Below are positions 50,152 through 57,759 of a DNA stretch of 64,000 nt, piece after piece. The stretch is from assembly GCA_035384565.1 (NCBI GenBank), contig DAOOIT010000022.1, positions 20,942 through 84,941 on the forward strand, in the 5' to 3' direction. The stretch's first letter is position 1. Every line of letters begins with the position of its first letter. This stretch comes from Planctomycetota bacterium. Its GTDB lineage: Bacteria > Planctomycetota > PUPC01 > DSUN01. Under the pieces are notes generated by a model. It saw nothing but the letters and a program-made list of their open reading frames with translations, was not told the DNA's origin and ran no database searches. Made by a program: the position numbers and the translations under genes.

Positions 50152-53151
50152 GTGATCCGGTTCGCCCGAACCTGCCTGACGATTCTCGTTCTCAGTGCGT
50201 GTGTGCGCGCGGGGGCTGCCGCGGGAGCCGAGGGAGATGGCCTGGAATGGCGACGTCGGTCGCTGCGCCAGGCTGCGCCCCAGGGCTACCTTGCGGTGGC
50301 TACGTTCGAGCAGACGCAGAAGGCGCCCGTTTCCGCTGTGCTGTCCGTGGCGGCAGACGCCGTGGAACTGCGTGCGGATTCCGGAAAGTGGCGCATATGG
50401 GCAAGCGGCAGGCAGGTCGCGCAAGGCGATCTGGATGGCGAGGGGCTGGGCGCGTTCTATGTGAAGCGGACCGCGGGGGCTCTCCTGGTCGGGGCGAATG
50501 GCCGCTGGCTGTTCGGCTGCCCCGCCCCGAGGACCGAGCGGATGCCCGAGGTGGCCGTGGGGACATCGCCCGGCCTCGAGACCAAGTCGTTCCGCATCGT
50601 GGCCCGGGAGCAGGTGCGCTTCGCCGACGATTTCCCCGATCCCGTGCCGAAGACGGGCACCTGGATGCCCGTGCGAGGGCAATGGGCGCTGAGTTCGGTG
50701 ACGTATTTCGACAAGAGCGCCAACCCCGCCGAGCTGGCGGCGATCTTCGACCGGCTTGAGGACGTGGCCTCGCGCGGCAGGAGCCGCGAGTACGCCGTGG
50801 GCATCGGCGTGCAGCTTGGGGCGGGCCTGTTGCCCCAGATCGCGCTGGTGGCCAACGACTCGCCGGCCGAGAGGGCGGGACTGGTCGAAGGCGACCTCAT
50901 CCGCGAAATTGACGGGGTGCGCGTCCGCTCGGTCGCCGAGGCCACGGATCGCCTCCAGGGCGAGGTGGGGAAGCCGATCGCGTTGACCATCGAGCGCAAT
51001 GGCGCGGAGCGCAAGGTCGAGCTGGCCCGCGCCGTCGTCGTGTGGGGCAAGAGCAAGCGCCAGGTGCCCCTCCCGCCGTTCTGCGAGGACAGCGGAGCCC
51101 TGATCACGACCGGGTATGACTTCTGGACCGACTACCATTTCCGCGCGGCGGTGCGCACCCAGGCGAGCGGAGGGGTGGGCCTGGTCTTCGCCTATCTTGG
51201 CCCGCGCGACTACCATGTGTTCCGATGGCTCAGCGCCGACAAGGTGCTCAACCACCGCGGCCAGTGGCTTCTCGAACGCGTGCGGGGCGAGCGCCGCGAG
51301 ACGCTGGCCTCGCGCGACGGCGGATTCCATGCCTACGACTTCTTCGCCCTGGCCGTGGACATCGAGGGCGACGAACTGGGCAAGGTGAAGGTGACCTGCT
51401 ACGTGGACAGTGAGGCGGTGCTTTCGGCGGGCGACGACTCGCTCGTGCCCGGCCGCATCGGCCTATGGGCCGAGGCCCCGGGCGTGGCCTGTTTCGATGA
51501 CGTGGTGGTGGGCGATAGCGCACAGGGGCGCACCCAGAGCCGCCGGGGGACCAGGAACTACTCGCAGCTTTCCGACCCCACGATGCGGAACTGGGCCGAC
51601 TCCACATACCAGTGGGACTACAGCGGGATCCAGTACTGGCACAAGGCCCCCTTCCTGGGGGATGTGAGCGTGGGGGTCCCCGTGCCGAAGAACCAGAAGC
51701 TGGGGCTCACCGTGTCAGCGACCGCGCGCGGGGCAGAGACGGGCTATACCTTCATCCTGCCCGAGGACGACGGCCCGGCCCTCCTCCAGCGCGCGGGCAA
51801 GACGGTGGCCCAGGAGGTGCGCGGCAACCGGGATGCCAAGGAGGCCGCCCTTGCGCGCGAAGGGAGCCGCATCGTGGCCCTGCTGGACGGCAAGCCGTGC
51901 CTCGAGTTCCATGACCCGCAGCCGCTATCCGGCGCCCTGGTGGGAGTCGCCGGCGCACTGCCCGCCGACGTGACCGTCACGTCCCCGAACGTTTTCGAGG
52001 ACTACTTCAACGGTTGCCCGACCGACTGGCACGTGCTGAGCGGCCAGTGGGACGTGATGAACCGCTGGATGTGCAACCCGACCTGGTCGTTCTTCGGAGG
52101 CAGGAACGACGAGGGCCTACTGGCCATCTGGAGCAAGCGGCGACTCGACGGCGACTGCTCGGTGGAGGCCGATGCCGGCGTGATGATGATGGACCGGACC
52201 GGACGGTACGACAACATGCGCGATGTGGGGCTCAGCCTCTGCGCCGAGAACCGGGACCTCACGAGCGGCTATGCGGTCCTCTTCGGCGCCTACCAGAACG
52301 AGCGCACGATCCTCTATCGCAAGGGCAAGCAGGTGGCCTCCACGGGCAGTTCCAAGGGGCTGTTGCCCACCCTGCGCGCCTACAACCGCGATGAACTCCA
52401 CAGCCAGCACCGCGGCTGGTTCCACCTGCGCCTCGTGAAGGAAGGGAAGAGCGTGCGGGTGTACGTGTGGGACTACCTTGCCCTCACCTACGAGGACCCA
52501 GACCCGCTGCCGGGCGGCCACGCGGCGATCTGGAGCGTGGATAACGGCCTCATGGTGGCCAAGGTGCGCTTGGCCGCCGATCGGCTGGGGGACCCAAAGC
52601 CCGTGCTGCGCGCACACCCTGTGTTTGCCGACGCCGCCTTGACAAACGACTGCGGCGACGGGAGCGCGCGGATCGTGGCCCTGGGCTCGGAGTACGAGAT
52701 CACGCACATGATGTCCGGGGGCCCCTTCGCCGTGGCGCTCCGGCCCCGCGTGTTCTCAGCTCTCGACTACCCGAAGCTCACGTTTGATATCAAGCTGACG
52801 CCGCAGGCCAAAGTGGACCTCTACTTCACCTGCCAGAAGACCCAGTACCGCCTCCCGCTCAGCGGTCCGCAGGGGGCCGCGTTCCAGGGGATCACGCTGC
52901 CTGCCCCGGAGGGGGTGAAGGCGGATGGGCAGTGGCACCGCGTGACCGTGGACCTGCTTGCCGCGCTTCGTGAGCGTCACTCGGGCGACCGGCTGCTCAT
53001 GGTGTGGGAACCCGTGCTGGCCAACTACGCCAACGAGGGCTACCTGATGGCGGGTTTCGGGGGCAATGGCACAGGGGCTACCTACTGGCTTCGCGATATC
53101 CGCTTCGTGCCCGCCACACAGAAGACGCCGCAACTCTCCTCCAGCCGTTGA
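50152..53151 (+). CDS. Large secreted PDZ and LamG-like domain protein
   Basis: A 999-aa exported protein. After a signal peptide (to about residue 26) comes a region of unknown fold, then a PDZ domain at about 215-300 (GIGVQLGAGLLPQIALVANDSPAERAGLVEGDLIREIDGVRVRS). Concanavalin/LamG-like beta-sandwich segments follow (about 315-460 and again near 610-820, each with phrases such as VGLVFAYLGPRDYHVFRWLS and DVGLSLCAENRDLTSGYAVLFG). A C-terminal beta domain ends at 999. GTG 50152 is 10 nt after AAAGGAG. Its likely role is binding glycans or peptides at the cell surface. No catalytic motif was seen. Confidence 0.75.
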   Translation: MIRFARTCLTILVLSACVRAGAAAGAEGDGLEWRRRSLRQAAPQGYLAVATFEQTQKAPVSAVLSVAADAVELRADSGKWRIWASGRQVAQGDLDGEGLGAFYVKRTAGALLVGANGRWLFGCPAPRTERMPEVAVGTSPGLETKSFRIVAREQVRFADDFPDPVPKTGTWMPVRGQWALSSVTYFDKSANPAELAAIFDRLEDVASRGRSREYAVGIGVQLGAGLLPQIALVANDSPAERAGLVEGDLIREIDGVRVRSVAEATDRLQGEVGKPIALTIERNGAERKVELARAVVVWGKSKRQVPLPPFCEDSGALITTGYDFWTDYHFRAAVRTQASGGVGLVFAYLGPRDYHVFRWLSADKVLNHRGQWLLERVRGERRETLASRDGGFHAYDFFALAVDIEGDELGKVKVTCYVDSEAVLSAGDDSLVPGRIGLWAEAPGVACFDDVVVGDSAQGRTQSRRGTRNYSQLSDPTMRNWADSTYQWDYSGIQYWHKAPFLGDVSVGVPVPKNQKLGLTVSATARGAETGYTFILPEDDGPALLQRAGKTVAQEVRGNRDAKEAALAREGSRIVALLDGKPCLEFHDPQPLSGALVGVAGALPADVTVTSPNVFEDYFNGCPTDWHVLSGQWDVMNRWMCNPTWSFFGGRNDEGLLAIWSKRRLDGDCSVEADAGVMMMDRTGRYDNMRDVGLSLCAENRDLTSGYAVLFGAYQNERTILYRKGKQVASTGSSKGLLPTLRAYNRDELHSQHRGWFHLRLVKEGKSVRVYVWDYLALTYEDPDPLPGGHAAIWSVDNGLMVAKVRLAADRLGDPKPVLRAHPVFADAALTNDCGDGSARIVALGSEYEITHMMSGGPFAVALRPRVFSALDYPKLTFDIKLTPQAKVDLYFTCQKTQYRLPLSGPQGAAFQGITLPAPEGVKADGQWHRVTVDLLAALRERHSGDRLLMVWEPVLANYANEGYLMAGFGGNGTGATYWLRDIRFVPATQKTPQLSSSR

Positions 53152-53248
53152 CCATCCTTTCCTCGTGGCACGCGGGAGTCGCCGCCGGCCGACCGCGGGT
53201 TCACCCGCGCGAGCGGGGGGCGACCCGAATAGAGGCTCTTCCGGCCTC

Positions 53249-53340
53249 CCTCCCGAAGGTTCCAATGCCTTCGGGAGGATCACAAGAAAGGCGAGCGCCG
53301 GGAGCCTTGCCCTCCCGAGCGTATTGGAACGTTCGGGAGG
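53249..53340. repeat. Pair of inverted hairpin repeats (BIME-like)
   Basis: Hairpin 1 has the stem CCTCCCGAAGG (53249-53259) with CCTTCGGGAGG (53268-53278), 11 perfect pairs, and the loop TTCCAATG. Hairpin 2 has the stem CCTCCCGAGCG (53311-53321) with CGTTCGGGAGG (53330-53340), one G-T pair, and the loop TATTGGAA. The second is close to the reverse complement of the first, so the loops are complementary over 7 nt and could kiss. A third member lies at 2918-2951. The arrangement resembles REP pairs of enterobacteria. Confidence 0.75.
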
Positions 53341-53439
53341 GGTGGCTCGCTGGTGGGTTAGAGGCGCGGTCTATGCCCCTGGCGAAGGCCAGAGTTCACA
53401 TCGCAACCGCCTCGGCTCCCGGCGGCTCTGGTGCTTCCT

Positions 53440-53730
53440 TGGGGGGCCGTGCCGAGTGGCTGGGGGGCGGCGTCTGCCCATGCTGTATCAACCCTGTGAG
53501 GGGGGAGAGTGATACAGCATGGGTAGATGGGCGAGAATGGGCGATTCTCGCGGCTCCGGCCATGCTCGCTCATCTGCGGGATGAGCCAGCATGCGAGGGG
53601 TGTGCCTGGGGAGCGTAAGTCGTGGCGGCATAGAGGGTTATGGGGTGGACCGCGCTGGCGCCGCATTACCGGTCCCGCGCTCCCCAATGGCGGCTACGTC
53701 GGGCTTGCCGAACCCTGATGAGCCCGAATT
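53440..53730. repeat. Structured dispersed element, copy 2
   Basis: Homologous to 8640-8930 and likewise placed between convergent genes. The main stem is CCCATGCTGTATCA (53477-53490) with TGATACAGCATGGG (53510-53523), again 14 perfect pairs although five of the 14 positions differ from copy 1, so substitutions on one side are matched on the other. A third arm (53582-53595) matches the second over 10 of 14 positions. The conserved core (GATGGGCGAG, GGCGATTCTCGCGGCTCCGG, CTCATCTG) and tail (GGTTATGGGGTGG, GGCGGCTACGTCGGG, CTGATGAGCC) are shared. Confidence 0.75.
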
Positions 53731-53836
53731 GAGCAGGGGGCGAGGTCTAAGGGGCCAATGGGTCGTCTGAGATGCCTGCCGCGAGCGGCTGGGGGAACGC
53801 TCCACGTCTTCCCATAGGATGCGCGGCGCGCCGGCC

Positions 53837-54598
53837 TCAGAAGAGGCCGAGCCACTTCGGGCGCTGGACCTGGAAGACGGCTCGGTTCGAGAAGACCTGG
53901 CCGGTCCAGACGCGGACGTAGGCGAGTCCGGTGCCGAGGGCCTCGACCTGCTGGGCGGTGAGGTGGCGGTTGATGATGACGTAGGCGGAGTCCTCGTCCA
54001 CCGTGTAGGCGGCGACGAGGCTGTAGCGCCCCGGCTTGAGGAGGCCGCGGGCGCGCGCGGGCCAGAAGACGAAGCGCCTGCCCACGAAGCTCTGAGGGGG
54101 GAGCGTCACGTAGTGGTAGTACTCGGCCCGGTCGGCATCGGCGACCTTGACGTCGGGGCTCTGGTAGACGAGTCGCTGGTCGGGCTCGGAGCGGATCTGG
54201 AACTTGAAGAGCCACTCGACAGCGGCGCCGTCGCGCGTGCGGGCGACGGGCTCGAAGTAGACGGGGATGTCGCGGGCCTTGTCGCGCCCCTGGGATGCGC
54301 CGACATTCTCGAGGCGAATGTCCACCATGATGGCCTCATTGATCTTGTAGCTCTGCTTGTCGGTGCGCAGGGAGAGGCGGATGCCGTTCTTGGGGCGGCT
54401 GAGCTCGGCGTCGAGGGTGTCATCGGTGACGTCGCGGAAGCGATCGTCGGCCTCGGGCACGCCGAGAGCCTCGCGGGCCGAGGGGGCCTTGCTGCCGCCC
54501 CACTTGGGGAGCCACGTGGCGGGGGGCCATGAGCAGCCGGAGAGTGCGAGGGCCAGGGCGAGGGGACACGAGAGAGCGAGGGAGCGTGGGGTCCGCAT
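53837..54598 (-). CDS. Lipoprotein of unknown function
   Basis: A 253-aa lipoprotein: signal with hydrophobic core LALALALSGC (lipobox LSGC). The body is beta-rich (NGIRLSLRTDKQSYKINEAIMVDIRLENVGASQGRDKARDIPVYF), like the Ig-like domains that describe 'Kxx-sxYkxgExVxvtvxlxN' in secreted proteins. A segment near residues 150-200 (YYHYVTLPPQSFVGRRFVFWPARARGLLKPGRYSLVAAYTVDED) continues this fold. No enzyme motif is visible. It lies 14 nt after the isopropylmalate-dehydrogenase-like gene and shares its transcript. The ribosome binding site is weak (AGGGTGGAACT). Confidence 0.7.
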   Translation of the reverse strand: MRTPRSLALSCPLALALALSGCSWPPATWLPKWGGSKAPSAREALGVPEADDRFRDVTDDTLDAELSRPKNGIRLSLRTDKQSYKINEAIMVDIRLENVGASQGRDKARDIPVYFEPVARTRDGAAVEWLFKFQIRSEPDQRLVYQSPDVKVADADRAEYYHYVTLPPQSFVGRRFVFWPARARGLLKPGRYSLVAAYTVDEDSAYVIINRHLTAQQVEALGTGLAYVRVWTGQVFSNRAVFQVQRPKWLGLF

Positions 54599-54612
54599 AG
54601 TTCCACCCTGCG

Positions 54613-55815
54613 TCAAGCGATGGCGGCGGCGATGAGGTCGCCGACCTCGGTGGTGCTGAAGCCCATGCGGCCTGCGGCCATGCTCTTCATCTTGGGCGTG
54701 GTGGCCGCGATGGCGGCGTCCACGGCGGCAGCGGCGGCGTGCTCGCCGAGGGTGTCGAGCATCATTCCCACCGCGCCGATGGCGGCGATGGGGTTGATGA
54801 CGTTCTTGCCCGTGTACTTGGGCGCGGAACCGCCCATCGGCTCGAACATCGAGACGCCGTTGGGATTGATGTTGCCGCCGGCGGCGACGCCCAGGCCGCC
54901 CTGGACCATGGCGCCGAGGTCGGTGATGATGTCGCCAAACATGTTGTTGGTCACGATGACGTCGAAGAACTCGGGGTTCTTGACCATCCACATGCACGTG
55001 GCGTCCACGTGCGCGTAGTCGCGGAAGACGTCGGGGAAGTCGGCGGCGCCCACCTCGTGGAACGTGCGCCACCAGAGGTCCTGCTCGAAGGTCAGCACGT
55101 TGGTCTTGCCGCACAGGGTGAGCATGCCGCGGACTTCGAATTGCGCGCCGGTGGCGTCGCGCTGGACGAGGGTCGCGCGCATCCTGCCGCGCTCGCGGTG
55201 GACGAACTCGACCATCTGGCCGGGCGCGCCCGGGCTCACCGACACGAGGTCGGCGGCCTCGACCCGCACGGTGCGCTGGCGGCCGCGGCGCTGCGTGTAC
55301 TCGAAGGCGTAGCGGATGCAGCGCTCGACGCCGGCGCGGGTGTTCACCGAAATCTGCGTGGCCACCTCCTCGGGTGTACCCTTGCGCAGCACGCCGCCGG
55401 CGCCCGTGTACAGGCCCTCGTTGTTCTCGCGCACCACCACGAAGTCCACGTCCTTCGGCTCCTTGCCCTTGATCGGGCAGTCCACGCCGGGATAGAGCTT
55501 CACGGGGCGCAGGTTCACATACTGCTGCAGCTCGAAGCGCAGCGTGAGGAGCAGGCCACGCTCGAGAACGCCCGGGGGCACCTTGGGGTGCCCCAGCGCG
55601 CCCAGGTAGATGGCGTCGAACGAGCGTAACTCCTTGAGCACCGAGTCTGGCAGCACCTCCCCGGTCCGCAGGTACCGCTCGCCGCCAAGGTCGTAGTGCA
55701 CCGTCTCATACTGGATGCCCCTGGCGGCCGCGACCGCCCGAAGCACCTTGAGCCCCTCGGCGACCACCTCAGGGCCGGTCCCGTCGCCGGGGATGACCGC
55801 GATCCGATAGGCCAT
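54613..55815 (-). CDS. Isopropylmalate/tartrate dehydrogenase-like enzyme with an insertion
   Basis: A 400-aa beta-decarboxylating dehydrogenase. The family motifs are present: IAVIPGDGTGPEVVAEG, LRFELQQYVNLRPVKLYPGV, VVRENNEGLYTGAGG, LTLCGKTNVLTF, FDVIVTNNMFGDIITDLGAMVQGGLGVAAGGNINP, MFEPMGGSAPKYTGKNVINP. YVNLRP is closer to tartrate-type enzymes than to standard LeuB (YANLRP), so the substrate is uncertain between 3-isopropylmalate, tartrate/malate and homoisocitrate. The usual length is about 355-365 aa; the extra residues form one insertion at about 180-230. The start follows AGGAG. Its own promoter lies at 55889-55917. No other leucine gene is nearby. Confidence 0.85.
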   Translation of the reverse strand: MAYRIAVIPGDGTGPEVVAEGLKVLRAVAAARGIQYETVHYDLGGERYLRTGEVLPDSVLKELRSFDAIYLGALGHPKVPPGVLERGLLLTLRFELQQYVNLRPVKLYPGVDCPIKGKEPKDVDFVVVRENNEGLYTGAGGVLRKGTPEEVATQISVNTRAGVERCIRYAFEYTQRRGRQRTVRVEAADLVSVSPGAPGQMVEFVHRERGRMRATLVQRDATGAQFEVRGMLTLCGKTNVLTFEQDLWWRTFHEVGAADFPDVFRDYAHVDATCMWMVKNPEFFDVIVTNNMFGDIITDLGAMVQGGLGVAAGGNINPNGVSMFEPMGGSAPKYTGKNVINPIAAIGAVGMMLDTLGEHAAAAAVDAAIAATTPKMKSMAAGRMGFSTTEVGDLIAAAIA

Positions 55816-55888
55816 TCAACGCATCTCCTGGAGCCACGACTGGTCGGCCAGTTCGCGAGGGGAACACCCCCTCTCTCCCCACGCAAGA

Positions 55889-55917
55889 AGCTTAGCAGAA
55901 AAGCGATGGGGAAGCAA
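55889..55917 (-). promoter_or_regulatory. Promoter of the isopropylmalate-dehydrogenase-like gene
   Basis: Minus strand: TTGCTT (55917-55912), 17-nt spacer, TAAGCT (55894-55889), with TGC directly before the -10 box (extended -10). The leader is about 65 nt. Confidence 0.65.
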
Positions 55918-55923
55918 CCCAGC

Positions 55924-56766
55924 TTATTTCTCGGCGGTCTCGGTATCCGCCGTGTCCCCCTTGGGGAGAGTCTTCTCGGGCGGGGCATTCTTCGGCGGTG
56001 AGCCCTTCGGAGACGGCTCTGCTTTCGGGGCGTCCTTGCCATCGGGCTTGTGGGGGCCGCGCGGGCTGCGGGGCGGCAGGATGATGACGGGCCTATACAG
56101 GGAGCGCGGCCGGAAGTACTCTGCCGGCAGGGGGGGCATGGCCAGGCGCTGGCGCAGATCCTCGATGTCCTTGCGCAGCTCGGCAATCTTGGCTTCCAGG
56201 GCCTTGGCTCGCGCCTCGGCCTCCAGGGCATCCGTCCTGGCGTCCTCGAGCTGCGCCTGAAGCTCCAGCTCGCGCAGTTTGGCGTTCTGCTCGATCTCGG
56301 GCGCGATGGCCTGAATGGCCTGCTGGCGGGTCATCCAGGCATCGTTCACCCTCACGTGCCCGAGCAGGAGGCGTGTCTGAACGTGGTTGGGGTCGAGCTC
56401 GAGGGCCCTGCGGAGCGCCTCGTCGGCCTTGTCGCGGAAGCCTGGCCGCTCGCGGCACCAGAGGCCCAAGGCGAGCCAGTGGTCGGCGTTCTTGCTCTTC
56501 AGCGCCTCGCTGAGGCGGGCCACGTACTCGGCCATCACCACGGCGCCGGGCGCGGCCTTCTCCTCGATGCGCACCACCTGGCTTCGCGGCAGGCGCACGG
56601 CGAGCGTCACACCGCCCTGGCCGACCTCGAGCACGATCTCTCTCTCGTTCTGCTCGAGCACCCGCCCCTCGCGGGTGGTGCCGTCGGCCAGGTGAACGAG
56701 GTCTGCCCGCGCCAGGAGGCCACAGGCAAGCACCGCAAGGCAGACGCAATGGACACGGCATCGCAT
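55924..56766 (-). CDS. Secreted coiled-coil protein with TPR-like helices
   Basis: A 280-aa protein with a signal peptide (to about residue 21, ACGLLARA). A small beta domain follows (DLVHLADGTTREGRVLEQNEREIVLEVGQGGVTLAVRLPRSQVVRIEE, an SH3-like pattern seen in other secreted planctomycete proteins). A short TPR-like pair lies at about 95-130 (ADEALRRALELDPNHVQTRLLLGHV), a coiled coil at about 150-205 (LEAEARAKALEAKIAELRKDIEDLRQRL), and the end is Pro/Lys-rich and probably disordered. ATG 56766 follows AAGGGGG. A promoter lies at 56809-56838. The function is unknown. Confidence 0.7.
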   Translation of the reverse strand: MRCRVHCVCLAVLACGLLARADLVHLADGTTREGRVLEQNEREIVLEVGQGGVTLAVRLPRSQVVRIEEKAAPGAVVMAEYVARLSEALKSKNADHWLALGLWCRERPGFRDKADEALRRALELDPNHVQTRLLLGHVRVNDAWMTRQQAIQAIAPEIEQNAKLRELELQAQLEDARTDALEAEARAKALEAKIAELRKDIEDLRQRLAMPPLPAEYFRPRSLYRPVIILPPRSPRGPHKPDGKDAPKAEPSPKGSPPKNAPPEKTLPKGDTADTETAEK

Positions 56767-57131
56767 CGGGGCTACCCCCTTGTCGCCGAAGCATCCTCCC
56801 CCCACACCAGCATAGCACGCCTGCGCGGGGGAAAGCAAGGCAGGAGATCCTCACGACGACCGACCATCCTCAGGCACAATGGCACCTGAGGCGCCAGGCA
56901 GACCACTGGACACGGTGGACACTATGGACATCGCGGAGTCGGTCTGGTCCAGGTTACGTCAACGGTGTCCATGATGCCCATCCCTCTCGCGTCGGCGGCT
57001 CCTGGGGGGCGTTGCCGCTGCGTGGGAGGGTGGACGGGACCGCCTCTGGATGCTCGGGGTGAGAGTCCCCTCTCGCCTATTCGCGTAGATTCGCTTGATT
57101 CGCGGTTGCCCTTCGGCCTCGCGGGCTTGCG
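56767..57131. other. Gap with promoter and short tandem repeats
   Basis: No gene is supported. It holds the promoter of the coiled-coil protein at its left side, then repeated TGGACA-like units (about 56905-56935, GGACACGGTGGACACTATGGACATC) with inverted partners near 56960, and a run of TTCGCN units near 57075-57110 (ATTCGCGTAGATTCGCTTG). These short repeats look like simple-sequence expansion. I see no hairpin terminator. Confidence 0.6.
56809..56838 (-). promoter_or_regulatory. Promoter of the coiled-coil protein gene
   Basis: Minus strand: TTGCTT (56838-56833), 18-nt spacer, TATGCT (56814-56809), preceded by TGC. Confidence 0.6.
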
Positions 57132-57572
57132 CTACGGTTCGGAGGCGGATGCCGACACTCTGCTCGCCGTCACCAGTGCGGAGACGGAGAGTTTGCCCTC
57201 CAGCGCGCCGGGCCTGCCGATGGCTTGGAACTTGGTGGGCCGCCCGGGAATGGGCTTGTGCACCTTGATCGTATACGTCTCGGCCGCTGTGTTATCGCCA
57301 GTGGCCATGGGGAACGCGATGATGGTGATCGTGAGGGTGTAGTCGTCGCTGGGCAGATTGCTGGTGGCTTTGCCGCTGATGACGATGCACGGTTCGCCCG
57401 TCTGCTGGATCGTGCCGGCATCGAGCGCAATCTCGGTGAGCGTGGCGGGCGGCACGATGCGGTATCGCTTCCCCATCGTCACCCTCACCCCGTCAATGGT
57501 CTCGGACTTCCCCCCTTCGCCCCCCGTCGCCGCGGCCACAAGGACGGCCAGCAGAGCAACCGCGTATGGCAT
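57132..57572 (-). CDS. Small secreted protein of unknown function
   Basis: A 146-aa protein with a signal peptide (residues 1-16, VALLAVLVAAATGG). The mature part is beta-rich (KRYRIVPPATLTEIALDAGTIQQTGEPCIVISGKATSNLPSDDYTLTITIIAF) with one Cys. The family is not recognised. ATG 57572 follows AAAGGGG, and a good promoter lies at 57622-57650. It is monocistronic by position. Confidence 0.65.
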   Translation of the reverse strand: MPYAVALLAVLVAAATGGEGGKSETIDGVRVTMGKRYRIVPPATLTEIALDAGTIQQTGEPCIVISGKATSNLPSDDYTLTITIIAFPMATGDNTAAETYTIKVHKPIPGRPTKFQAIGRPGALEGKLSVSALVTASRVSASASEP

Positions 57573-57621
57573 CGCGCAACCCCTTTCGGCTGGGGACATG
57601 GGCCAGGTCACGATAGGGCAA

Positions 57622-57650
57622 AGGATACCGGACCTTGTGGCGGCGGTCAA
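57622..57650 (-). promoter_or_regulatory. Promoter of the small secreted protein gene
   Basis: Minus strand: TTGACC (57650-57645), 17-nt spacer, TATCCT (57627-57622), about 50 nt before the start codon. Confidence 0.65.
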
Positions 57651-57759
57651 GAAGCCGCCGTCCGAGGAGTCACGGCGCGGAGATACGCCGCTCACGATGA
57701 AGGGGCTCTGTCCGCTGTGATCCTCGCGGCCGGCGGTTGCGGCTACGCCCTGGGGGCAG

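Larger units (their letters stand above)
53152..53836. other. 685-nt gap between convergent genes, filled with repeats
   Basis: No gene is supported here. The gap contains, in order, a pair of inverted hairpins (53249-53340), about 100 nt with no feature I can identify, copy 2 of the structured element (about 53440-53730), and about 100 nt before the end of the minus-strand lipoprotein gene. Short reading frames inside the element lack ribosome binding sites and coding character. Confidence 0.7.

Noticed and set aside
53837..55114. A single 425-codon frame covering the lipoprotein and part of the dehydrogenase region
   Set aside because: The N-terminal half is out of frame with the dehydrogenase and has no coding character; the lipoprotein signal at 54598 gives the real start.
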